A stretch of 64,000 nt of DNA from Cyanoderma ruficeps (taxonomy: Eukaryota > Chordata > Aves > Passeriformes > Timaliidae), in contig VZDJ01004378.1 of the NCBI GenBank assembly GCA_008694505.1, forward strand, positions 10,229,472 through 10,293,471, read 5' to 3'. Within the stretch, counting starts at the first letter, position 1. Each line of letters begins with the position of its first letter. Below the pieces are notes generated by a model. It was not told the DNA's origin, ran no database searches, and saw nothing but the letters and a program-made list of their open reading frames with translations. Shown here in pieces: positions 38,601 through 49,300 of the stretch. A program made the position numbers and the translations under genes.

Positions 38601-40929
38601 TCAGTGGTTAACATCCCTCTGTGCTGCAGGCTGAAGCTACCTCTATTTCATCCTTATGTCTGGATCCCAAATGACTTTTGATTCTTTCTAGGGAGCAAAT
38701 CCCTCACAGGAATCAAGTACCCAGAGACGTAGGTATGTGTATGGACTAAAATATACATTCATCATAGGGAGAGTGTTATGGAATAATGAGCAGCTGATGA
38801 TTACAAACACAGAGGGTGCTGAAAGCACTCTGTTCCTGCTTTTTGCATGTCTTGTGTTCCTGTTTTGCTTTACTGACTCCCTTATTCTAGTGAAGGACTT
38901 TTGAATTAAGCAAAGGGAGAGACAGAGGTTCTGTGCAGTGCAGAGACACCCACTGGTATATTTAAGTAAAAAATTACCCTGCTTCAGAATGTGTAAGAGA
39001 GCCATCTTAACTTCTGGCAGTGAAATCATAAACTGAAATTACTGAATATTAGGGAGGAACATCCTTCAGAGAGTACTCTAAGTGTTAAATGCACAGTGGC
39101 AGTATATAGCAGCCCATGCTGTACATCAGAGGGGATATGCCACAGCACTTCTCCAGCAACTCATCCTAGAGCTGACTTTGTGTTTTAGAGCTTCCAGCAG
39201 CAAATGCAGCCTGAGGCAACTGAACGCCATTCAGAGCAGTTGTAAGACTGCCCTAAATCCTGGTAAGGGCTGGAACAGTTTTACAGTCCTCACCATAAGA
39301 AAGCAGTTAAGGTGTCTAAAAACTGACGTTCATGTGAGGTCTGCGCCAGAGATTCAAAGCTCACTAATACTTCAAATGCCCTCTGTTTCATGTCTATATA
39401 CTATACCAATATGCATAATCTGACCTGTTTATCTTAATATGCTGTTTGATCTTTATTTCCCTTTTTTTTCTGCACTTTTGCTACCACCCAATTTTCTCCC
39501 CGGCATGTAATCTCTGTCCCTGCTGCTTTGAGAGCACACCAATGGCGACTGTGTACACATACAGTGGTCACATCTTAGATTGAGATGCAGGAATTAAAAG
39601 ATCCCAGTCTAAATCTCCAACTCTAGAATGATTAAATGAAAATCTATTGGGTTCGGGTTGTTTATGAATCTTTTTTATTCTTGAACAAGCTTCTGATCCA
39701 CATGGTTGTGAGAGTATGAGCTCACTGAACTTGACATAACCATATTTGGTACAATCAGCAAACAGTGAAGCCGTAAAGTCAGTGCTATCTTGTGTTTTAG
39801 AGTTCAAATCCTTTCAGACATGTGAGAACTACCCAAGATGACAGCTATAAGTGAAGTACTCCTCCCCTCCTTACTTCAAGCGGCTGGAAAAAAAAAGGAA
39901 CTGTAGAAACCTGATTTTTCATAAGGGGAAATGTATGCTGCTTTGGTGTTACTCCCACCATGAGGATTGATCATGAAGAAACAAGGGGCCTCAGGCAGAG
40001 AGCCTTGGACTAGTTGAAGTTTTTCACACTCTGGTTGTTACTGTCATGCAGGTGGTGCAACCTAGTCAAGTGTTATTTCTGCTGTGCATGCCAGTAACTG
40101 TGTCTTATCTGTCACTCTCTGTAAAGACAAAGTGCCATGGTTGCAGCCCCTGCTACCATCAAAAATTGCATTTCATATACAGGGTAAACTCATGTCTCAA
40201 AATTTTGCAGCATCCATGTTCCATCCCTCATGAGTCCACCATCCCTTCCTGCAGCAGTCGTCACAAATTTTGCAGCTCATGAGTCTTCAGTGGATCACGT
40301 CTCCACTTACCTGGACCTGTTTGCTTTCTGCAAGGGGGTATGCAGCACGCCCCATATTTGTCTTTTTTTCCCCTCTGTGAGTTTTGATTTCTGCAATTTA
40401 TAAGGTGGAAAATACCAAAAGACTTGGGCTCAAGGGACAAAGCAGATGCTTTAAAAATAAATAGCTAGTCTTTGTGGTAATGAAAAAGAATTAAGAAATA
40501 TGGTCCTACATAGAAGACGCAAAGTTCAGAAAATAAATTGAGGCTGAAGACAAATCATGTCATTTCAAAATCATTCTAGTTTGTGAGGAGGGTATGGATT
40601 GAGACTTTGAACCTGGCCTTGCCGAGGGGGGTCCCGAGCATCAGGACTCTTGCCCAGCCTTGAGACCTATCCCGTCTCCTGTCTCTTTTTTGATGTGGTC
40701 CGTGGATGCCGGTGCAGTTGAGAACCACGCTCGGGGTAGGGGCAGTAGCTTAACTTGGGCTTCACCCGCCCCTTGGGCATGTGCAGCGCGTACGCCTCTG
40801 CCCGTGTGGCTGTATCAGCCTGTGCCTGTGGCTGTGTGTCTGTGACTACGTGTGAGTGTCTCTGAGAGAGCAGCAGCCGGTGCCGCACAAGCTCCCTGGA
40901 CAGCGCGGGGAGCTGTTCCACCTGCAGTC
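32641..40929. other. Intergenic DNA upstream of the CpG island, no gene recognised
   Basis: About 8 kb of AT-rich DNA with no supported gene. A run of imperfect CTATCT/ATCTCT repeats lies near 34,750-34,795. The open frames at 34,587-35,092 and 39,082-39,423 show no family resemblance or splice context. From about 40,610 the base composition shifts to GC and CpGs rise toward the island. Confidence 0.55.
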
Positions 40930-41255
40930 ATGTGTCACGGCTAGCGGGACGGCCGCGGCCGGAGGGATGCCGAGCCCCCCGAGCCCCCGGCCCTGCTCAC
41001 CGTCGCCCCTCCCGCTCACCTTTGCCCCATTCTGCCCACCGCAGCCACGGCTGCCGGCCGGTGTGCGCCTCCGCCCCACGGCACTCCTCACCCCACTTTC
41101 ACCATACTGCTTCCATCACGGCTGTCCTCCCGCGCCTCGGGAACGGGGCACGCGAGCACCCATTCCCGCTCGCTCCGCCGCTCTGCCTTCGTCTCTCCCC
41201 GCTCTGCCTCACCGCCCCGCTCGCGCGCGCTCCCGCGCGCTCGCGCGCGCACGAG

Positions 41256-41275
41256 TGACATCACCCCCGTCCAAT
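41256..41275 (+). promoter_or_regulatory. CRE-like site and CCAAT box
   Basis: TGACATCA (one base off the palindromic CRE TGACGTCA) and CCAATCAG lie 7 bases apart in the core of the CpG island. This pairing is common 50-120 bases upstream of transcription starts, which would place a + strand start at about 41,340-41,400. Confidence 0.6.
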
Positions 41276-41369
41276 CAGCCGCCGCCGCTCCCCGCGCCCC
41301 GCTCGGCCCCGCTCGGCCCCGGCGGCCCCGCGCGCGGCCGGGGCGGGGGCGCGCGGGCGGCTGTCAGCC

Positions 41370-41505
41370 CAGCCGAGCCGGGCAAGGACGCGCGGAGCCG
41401 AGCCCGCCGTGCCGTCCGGGCAGGGCCGTCCGAGACGTGCCCGCTGCGCAGCGGAGGTGGGGACGGCGCGGGGTGACAGCCCGGCCGTGCGGCGGCAGCG
41501 CGCAG
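41370..41505 (+). other. Putative non-coding first exon (start inferred)
   Basis: The sequence downstream of the CCAAT and GC boxes and before the CAG|GTAGGG donor contains no ATG, so if transcribed it is a pure 5' UTR exon. The 5' end is a guess from promoter spacing. An upstream alternative donor GAG|GTGGGG lies near 41455. Its gene is unidentified. Confidence 0.4.
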
Positions 41506-42140
41506 GTAGGGCAGGGCTCGCTCGGCAGCGCAGCGGGGTCCCGCGTGAGAGCGACAGTGACAGAGCGGCGCGTGGCCACCGGCACCGCGGCGTTCTGGGG
41601 AGGGGACACCGCCCCGGGTGGGTCCCCTCAGCGGCGGCGAGTCGCAACTTTGCCGGTGCAGGGGAACCCGGGGACCTGGGGCAGGTGCGGGGCGGCGGGG
41701 CAGCCCAGAACCCCGCCATGGCTCAGGGTGGCACCCGTTCCTTTGCGGCGGCCGGGGGTGGCGGCCCTTTCCCGGCACGGGAAGCGAGGCGGGCAGGGGG
41801 AAGCCGCCCCCTCCCAGGGCGCCTGCCCGCTGGGCACGGGATTACTCGGCACCCCGGGCTGCCGAAAGTGGGCCGCCTGCCCCGGGTAATCCTCCGGCGA
41901 GTGCTGTCGTCGCCGATCCTGGGCTCGGCGGGGGGATGCTGGCTGGCGAGGAACCGGGATGCTGCCGCAGGGGAAGCCTCATGCGCGGTTTCCTCTCCGT
42001 TCCCTACGGCACACGTATGGATTTTGGCAGCGTGTAAAAATGCGTCCGTACCGTGGTCTTCCAGCGCATCATTTCAGCACCATGGTCTGCGTGCCGGAGC
42101 AGCCGCAGCCTTGCGCCGTACGCCGATGTATCTGCGTTTT

Positions 42141-43516
42141 GGGTGTGTTTAGTGGGGACGGGCTAAAAAGGGTGTTGTTTGGTTTTTTTTCAGTGCACCT
42201 TCTTGCAGTAAAAATAATAGTGCTTCACTTGGTTATCTCCTTGTAAAATGCTAATAATGCCTTTTTTCAGAGTCGCGTTTCCGTAGCTGTCAGTAATTGG
42301 GAGGGGCTGTAGTAACCTGCTAGTGAGGGCAGAAATGCCATTGCTGAGCTGCGCTAAAGGCACCTGGAAGGACTGAGCCTGCCCGAGGGTGCCGCGCCTG
42401 AGCTGCACCTCGGTCAGCGCCTCTTTAGGAACTGCAGCTGCTCTATGAAGCGCTGTTTAATTCTCCTTATGAAATCTACGGGAGATTATCTATGCAGTTA
42501 ATCAACTATGCTCCATTTAGTAATGAAAGTAAACTGTGACCTTCGAGCTGCGAATGTTTTCGAGTGTTACATTCTAGCATAGTCATAGTTATATAACAAT
42601 ATTATAGTACAATTTTATTAAAGCACTTAGAAAAGGGTTTGTTACGTTTTCAAAATAAGCCATTATGTAATGATTAGGCTGTACAACTTAGGGAAAAATA
42701 CGCCTTTAAAATGCAGCCACCTGTGCAGAGGTGGCTGTATCAAAGAAGGTATTAACAAGTATGTTATTTAGACTCTTTTGTATAGACTTACGTGTAAACC
42801 AGTAAAAATCATGAACACAGGCCTTGAAATTACATAAGACAGGGGAAAGCTTTCTGAAATAAGTTGAAGTTATAAAAATTCTCAGTTTTTTTTCTCTACC
42901 ATTAGTAACTTCGAAATGTCCTTGTAGTGCAAATACTGTACAGATCTCTGTGAAAGAATGATCTTTGGCCAATGTTCTATATATGATAATGCACCAAAAT
43001 TTCTTTAGTACGAACTCACCTTAATGTTTCTGAAGACTATTGGTAGTATGAATCTTTTGTTTGGTCATTTACATTCAAATATGTGTTATTTTTTATATGT
43101 TAGCAGTTGCGTAGTTTTTGTCATTAGTGACAATTGACATAATTAAAAAAAAATCTTTTCCATCTCTAAATTTTGCAAAAAGTAAAAATAACCTAAGCAA
43201 AACACTTCTGTCCTGGTCCATATTTGTATTATCCACAGTGTTGTTCTAAACCAGCAAGAGATTTCCAGTTTCAATTTTTAAGAGGTGCTAAATAGTAATG
43301 CAGCCTCAACAGAACTTCATGGTAATGCAAGAACCTACGTTATTTTATAGAATTTTAAATTGAGTATCTTAAACACCTTCTGGTGTTTAAGGTGTTTAAG
43401 AGAGAAATCCCACATTATTAAGGTTATGGAACAAAGAGGTCTTAAGTGCCTTTTTGAGCATGTACTTCTGATACAGTCTTAATTACATGATCACATACAA
43501 TTTTTTTTTCCACAGG
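42141..43516. other. Intronic or intergenic DNA, no exon
   Basis: AT-rich sequence immediately downstream of the CpG island. The part at about 42,430-42,580 is somewhat more complex than its surroundings and could be a conserved regulatory element, but conservation cannot be judged from one sequence. A 10-base perfect hairpin lies at 43368-43391. Confidence 0.4.
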
Positions 43517-43736
43517 AATCCTGTCTTTCACTGCATGGGATAGACTGAGCTCATTTAAGAGAATTCAGTATTTTTCACTGGTCGTTGTGTGAGCCCATGA
43601 TTTATTTATTCAGTGTTACTCAACTCTGCTTTGAAGACAGAACTGATAACATCTGTATGAGCTTTGCTAAAGTGCCTATCATTATGTGATCAGAATGCCC
43701 CACAAAGTATTAGTAGTTTATCAAACATTACCTAAG
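43517..43736 (+). other. Candidate exon with good splice sites, coding status unclear
   Basis: A strong acceptor (nine T, then CCACAG, ending at 43516) precedes the block, and a strong donor (AAG|GTGAGA) follows at 43736/43737. An earlier possible donor, TGT|GTGAGC, lies near 43,588. No frame is open across the block. A 30-codon frame with an ATG (starting MIYLFSVTQLCF) lies inside but has no recognised relatives. It would fit a 5' UTR exon of the CpG-island gene, or be a chance pair of splice-like sites. Confidence 0.25.
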
Positions 43737-46169
43737 GTGAGACAACACTTCTACAGATGGTGAAAAAAGGCACAAAGAGGATTAGGTGAAAAGTATTCAC
43801 TCATTTTTTGTGTCCAGTTTGAAATTTCTACAATTCTTGTAAATATGTTTGCTCAAGTTATACGTGCTACTGCTTTTTGTAACAGTCCTGACTGCTCCAC
43901 GTCTGTGATTGTATATGCAGTGTGAATGGAAAAAAAGAGGAATTTACAATTAATTACAAACTATGGAAATTTTAGGTTAAATGGTTCACTGCAAGTCAGT
44001 AAGGGGAATGAGGGAAACTACAACAGAGAGAATGTTAGCCATTCAAGTCTTTGTGGCATATTACAGAGCCCCTGTCCCTTTTTCTTTCTTCAAGTTCAGT
44101 TCTTAAGTAGATAAAACAAGAGTAGATAAAACTTACTTGCCTTAAGTTCTGTGTCATCTTCAGTGCAAAGGTAACTTTGAATAAGAAGTACATGTTTATT
44201 TAAATATTGTAAAAAAACCCAACACACTCAAGGGAAGTTAAATGTGGTTGCACAGACAACAGTTTGTCATTTTACACCTTTTGAGTGCTTGATTTAGTAA
44301 CCTTAATAATGTTCTTTTGTGTTGCTTGTGAAATAAAATATGTATACATGTCTGTAAATGTCCTTAAAACCTAGAAAATTAAAATTTAGGGAACTAAAAA
44401 TAAAAAACAAGCATGCCAACAAACCCAGAAAATGCAGAAAAAATTCAGCTTTCCAAATAAATTTCTTATTGTTTTACTGTATTGGACCTACAATGGTTAC
44501 AAAGAGCATCAGAAAACTTTAATACTTTGCAAAAAGCTCAGGAGCTTTTACCATCATGAGTGATATTATAAGAGTGCAGTCCCTTTTATGTGCAGCAGTG
44601 GTAAAACAGAATGGCGTAACTTCTAGTGCATTTGCTAGGGGAGTGGAAAAATGGTGGCAGACTGAAGTCCTTTGCACTGTAGGCTTTCAAATGTGTTGAG
44701 GTGCATGAGGGCTCTTTTGCTAGACTTCTGCAAGCACGGTCCTTTGCACTTTGTCATTTGTATGTAGCGCCTTTATCATCCTGTAGCCGGTATCAGTGTT
44801 TTAGGTATTCCTGGTCTTGACCATTCCAAAGTTTGTTTTCATATCTCACCCAGCCCTGTCTCCTTTCGTTTTTCCTATCAGCTTTCCTTTCACTTACTTT
44901 CCTTTATTCCTTGGAGCCTCCTAATTTGCTATGTCAGCCCAGTCTAGTCTCCTTTCTGCAGTGTCCAGTCACTTTTTCTGTGCTTTTAGCAGACATTGGT
45001 CTCAATTTTTATTCCTCTTCAGAGACTTTAAGATGGCTTTTGTTCATCTCCACTGAAACAACACAATACTTTCTTCTTAGAAATTGGTTGATCTTTGTTA
45101 CATTTTCAGAGATAAATGAAAGAACGTAGCATTAGCTCAAAGCCTCTCTATGCTGTTGGCTTCAATACATAGTCACAAACGTTTTTTGAAGAAAAAATAT
45201 TGTGGTTTTCCTTAAAAATTGAAATCTTAAATTTTTCGATATGGCATATAAGTGTATGTTTTATATGCCTTGACAGAAAGCAAGGACACACAGAGCACTT
45301 TGACAAAGTTGTTAAGTAGTAGTAAACTATAGAAATGCCGAGCAACCTCAGTAGTCCTAATTATGCAGAGAAATCAGCAATTCTGACTCTACCATATCCT
45401 GTCTTTTTGCTTAACTCAGCTAAGTTTTCACGGTTCTGTGCTGGGAAATAAAATCATAGATTATTTGGGTTTTGTTTGGATTCATGCTGATTTCTTTCAT
45501 TTTATCTCAAGGATTTGTTACAATCTCTTGAGACAAATACTTAAAAAAAGACAATGTAAGCCTCTCACTGAACTGAGATCTGGGTGAAACTGGTGGAGTT
45601 ACCACAGCACCATAGTGGTTTTGTTTTCATAAGGTAGTCTTTTGGATGTGGTAAAATAGTATGTGCAGTAACTTAGTAGCTCTTGTGTCTCAGCTATGCT
45701 TAGCACTACAGACAGAATAATTAATGTAATACAGTATGTTAAAGTGAAGAAATATAAATATACATATTTGACAAGTTCTTTGCTTTTATTTATGTAATGT
45801 TTTCATAACTGACACATAGTGGACAGATTATATGTTGTTCCCATGCAAATGAGTTAGCCTGGAGCACAAAGATCAGGATTTAGTCATGAGATGAGTGATC
45901 TTTTTATAGCTTTATTGGAAACATCCTATTTTACCATAGACAATTCAATTTTCTCCAGTTCAGCAGGAGTTGAACAGACACGTTACTATTAGTTATTCCT
46001 AGCCAAGCCATTACTCAGAGTTGTTAGACATGGGCTTGAATTTACTGCTGCATTAGATTCTGCATGATATTGGTTTTCTTTTCCATAAAATATGAGTTAT
46101 GCACTTCAGCTTACCACCTTCTAAATGTAATTTGTTTGTAAAAATCAAAGAGAGATGTTTATATGTTGA
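43737..46169. other. Intronic or intergenic DNA, no gene recognised
   Basis: AT-rich sequence. A leucine- and serine-rich open frame around 44,833-45,129 arises from pyrimidine-rich DNA and lacks an ATG at its start. Nothing else was recognised. Confidence 0.45.
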
Positions 46170-46395
46170 GTTGAGCATTGGAACAGGTTACTCAGAGGAG
46201 TTGTGCGGTTTCTCTCCTTGAAAGCTTTCAAGACTGAAAAAATAAAGCCCCTGTAACCTGACCAAATGTCTTGGCTTTCAGCAGGAGGTGAGGCTGCAAA
46301 CCTCCTGATGTCCCTTACAATATGAATTATCCTATGACATCTCTCATTCTGACTTCTCTTACAGCATGAAATATCCTATGAGGTATTCTGTAATT
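46170..46395 (+). mobile_element. CR1 LINE 3' fragment
   Basis: The block runs like the last part of a CR1 element: CATTGGAACAGGTTACTCAG, a TTCAAGACTG segment, GACCAAATG, GCAGGAGGTGAGGCT and CTGATGTCCCTTACAA, and then the terminal ATTATCCTATGA. The terminal segment is followed about 47 bases later by a second, similar copy (TCTCTTACAGCATGAAATATCC). It is an old, non-coding copy in + orientation. Confidence 0.72.
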
Positions 46396-49300
46396 CTCAG
46401 GGTGGGGGGAGAAAGGCAATATACAGTCTGAACAGTGCTTTCTGAAAGGATAGCTGTGCCAACAGACAAAATACTCAATGTGTGAATGAAATAATGTTAC
46501 AGACTGAATTCTCTTTATAGTTTTCCCTGGTAATTGTATTGAAATGCACTACTAGATTGGCTGTGGATTCGTTAGGCTTGATGTTTTATTATAAGTCTCT
46601 TTTCAGGGAGATTATAGCAGGATTCAGAAGCTTTGTCAGTTAACGCTTACGTTGTAGAAAGTTTACTTCTTCATCTGTAAGTTCATAGGAAAAAAATCTA
46701 GTCTATTAAAACAACTGTGCTTTATGAAAATTATATTTTTCATACAAAATCTCACACTCAAAATCTGTAAATATTTAAAATAAACATTGATGCTGCTTAG
46801 TGGAACAGACTGTTCATGCTGTCTCAATGTTGTTCCTAGTTACAATGCTAATCTTTCTGGGAATGACTGGTGGTTACTGAATGGGGAGATAACTAGGTGC
46901 CTTGTCTTAAGCAGAGGGTTAGGCCAAAAGAATAGTGACTGGTTCTAAAACATCAGCTTCAGTGAAATGGGAAATTTTGTATTTTTCACCATCAGGACAG
47001 GAATCCATGTAATTTTAAATTTTCATGTACCATAAAAACACTGATTTATTGGTTTTTTTTGTGCCTGCTTCCAAGTCAATTAATATGTGATGCAGTGATA
47101 GATATATAACTTTTTGAAAGCTGTCTTGATTTTATGAATACCATAAATTAACCTTTCATATATAGTTTCGTTTTTCACTATGTCTTTTCCTGAGGCTTTT
47201 TCTGTTTTAGATTCATCAGAGCTTAGGAGAAATAAACCATTTTTTTTTCTTGTGTGAGAAAAGAGAAGCAGTCACATACCTCAAATATTTCTTGATGAAG
47301 ACTTCCTTCTAGATATGTGTATTTCCAACTAGAATGCTTTCTTTTAAACTAGGAATAAAGCTGACTTTGTTTTGATAAAGGTAATCAGTTGTCCTGCCAA
47401 CTGCTCACTGATAAGACCTTAAATAAAGTTTAAAATAGATTAAATGTATCTATGTTGTAGAGCAAGACTCTATTTTCATTTACCAAGTATTATCAGTAAA
47501 CTTGTAAAAAAGTGCCTAGAAGGATAACACACCTGTTGATAAGACTTGCTTTTTCTAGAAGTGTGAACTATCTGCTGTTACTAGTAGTACTTTAGAGAAA
47601 GCATTGCATTTTTTCACGGTGATAATTTTTGAGCAAGGCAAAAAGAAAATAATTAAGATAAATGAGGAAGTGCAGCTAGAAATAATACTTTTTTTGTTTT
47701 CTAAATGTCTTCTGAAGAATAAGGTCATCTCTCTTTTGTACTATTGCCAGAAGCCCAGCTCCCCTTTCATCAGCAGTCTACAGTTTACTTCTTTTATAAA
47801 AATGAACTTCGGAATATTGAACAGTTTCCACTTCAGATTTTCATTATAAAGGAGCTCCCAGGGAGACCAGCTGCTGTTGAAATAGATCTTGGGAAGCCAG
47901 GCATTCTGAAATGCTCCCTTTTTTTCGCCTTCTTCTTGTCACTTCCTGAACTTGCTTTGCTCTGTATTTTTATTATATCTTTTCCTTCTGACTTTCCCTG
48001 ACCCTGCAGTTTTCCCAAAAATTTTTAACATGTTTTGAAGAAGTATCCAGTTCTGCCACTTGGACTAGGTGTAGCCATGATATCCCTGAAAAATGCATAA
48101 ACAGGCCATCACAATAGCAGAATTAGTCTCCAACTTGACTGTAATAGGGTGTTTTTGAAATAAAGGTGAAAGTTCAGCACTTACTGCACTTTAAAAATTA
48201 TGTATGATTTTGGTTTTGATTGCTTTAATGTCTTTCTTGACACAAGTACTCTGCAAGTATTGTAAAACAAGCAGCTAAAATCCAAACAGAACCACTGAAG
48301 GATAACTACTGGAGTGTACCAATGTTGACTTCCATTCTAAACATCTGGGGTGATACTTACACGTTGTTGTTTAAAAATTTTCTGTTTCAGTTTTGCATTA
48401 CGCCTTGTTAGATAGATTCTTTGGATACTTCGGTTGTGGGTTCTTTATTTAGCTGAGGTTTCTTCTTAGTCAGTAAAAGTAGGAGTAAAGTATCAGTAAA
48501 AGTAGGAGTAAAGTACTACTCCTTTAGTAGGAGTAAAGGTTTATTTTCCTTTGCCTCATCGTAACAATTCATGGCATCTTAAATTTCTTGGTGTTGATAT
48601 GCCCCATTCAAAAGTAGAGTTTTGCAAACTTTATTAATGTATTAAGTGTGAAAAATGCATGTATGTGGTAATTCCTATCACAGCCAATTTACCTGCTAAT
48701 TCTTCTGTTTTTATTAAGAAATTATATGTGTAAGCACATAGGAGTTTAGATGAAGAATTGATTTCCTTTTAAGTACCTCATATTTATAAAATAAGAGTCT
48801 GGAAAGCACTAGCAAAACCTAATTAAAATTATTTAAAAAATCTCTTAATGGAAAAAATACTTAACTTGTCTAATTTGACACACTGATCTCATCCAGTCAC
48901 TATTACATTAACTTATATTCATATAATCAAACATATCTGTACACAAGTTCTTTCCTCCCAGGCACTCTTATTTGTTTGAAGATAGTGAACTGAAGAAAAA
49001 AGTTACCTCTATTAAATACTCCCAAAAACAAAAGAGAAGAGAAGTAGATAATCTCAAGTAGGATGATTTTGAAGAACTGAATTTAGAAGTTACTAATTCT
49101 ATTATTTAAATGTCAGTATAAAAACTACTTTGACTTAATTGCATTGTATTACTGAAATGAACAAGTACATTTACTTTGTAGAGGATGCTTTTTATTTTTC
49201 TGGGGATCTTCTGTCAATATGTGCAAAAAATGAGTCATTAAGGAGTTTCTTGGACTAAAGTATTTCTCCCTGTTTCATCTTAGAAATTTCATATTGAGTA

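Larger units (their letters stand above)
40930..42140. promoter_or_regulatory. CpG island promoter of an unidentified gene
   Basis: About 1.2 kb of very GC-rich, CpG-dense sequence in an AT-rich region, with the densest part at 41,200-41,530. It contains a CRE-like TGACATCA (41256-41263), a CCAAT box (41271-41275) and a GC box GGGGCGGGGGC (41340-41350), and has no TATA box, a typical constitutive vertebrate promoter. On the + strand a donor (CAG|GTAGGG) at 41505/41506 would end a first exon; on the - strand a strong donor (CAAAG|GTGAGC) would end an exon at 41020. Either or both directions could be used. Human synteny (NRCAM, then LAMB4 and LAMB1 on the same strand) makes a laminin beta gene a candidate, but no coding exon was seen. 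The long open frames here follow from low stop-codon frequency in GC-rich DNA. Confidence 0.85.

Noticed and set aside
39082..39423. Longest open frame (113 codons) in the AT-rich intergenic region
   Set aside because: No start context, no family resemblance, no splice sites at its edges.
40856..42152. Long overlapping open frames on both strands, up to 247 codons
   Set aside because: They lie in the CpG island, where stop codons are rare. They are Pro/Ala/Arg/Gly-rich in every frame, overlap on both strands, and have no family resemblance.
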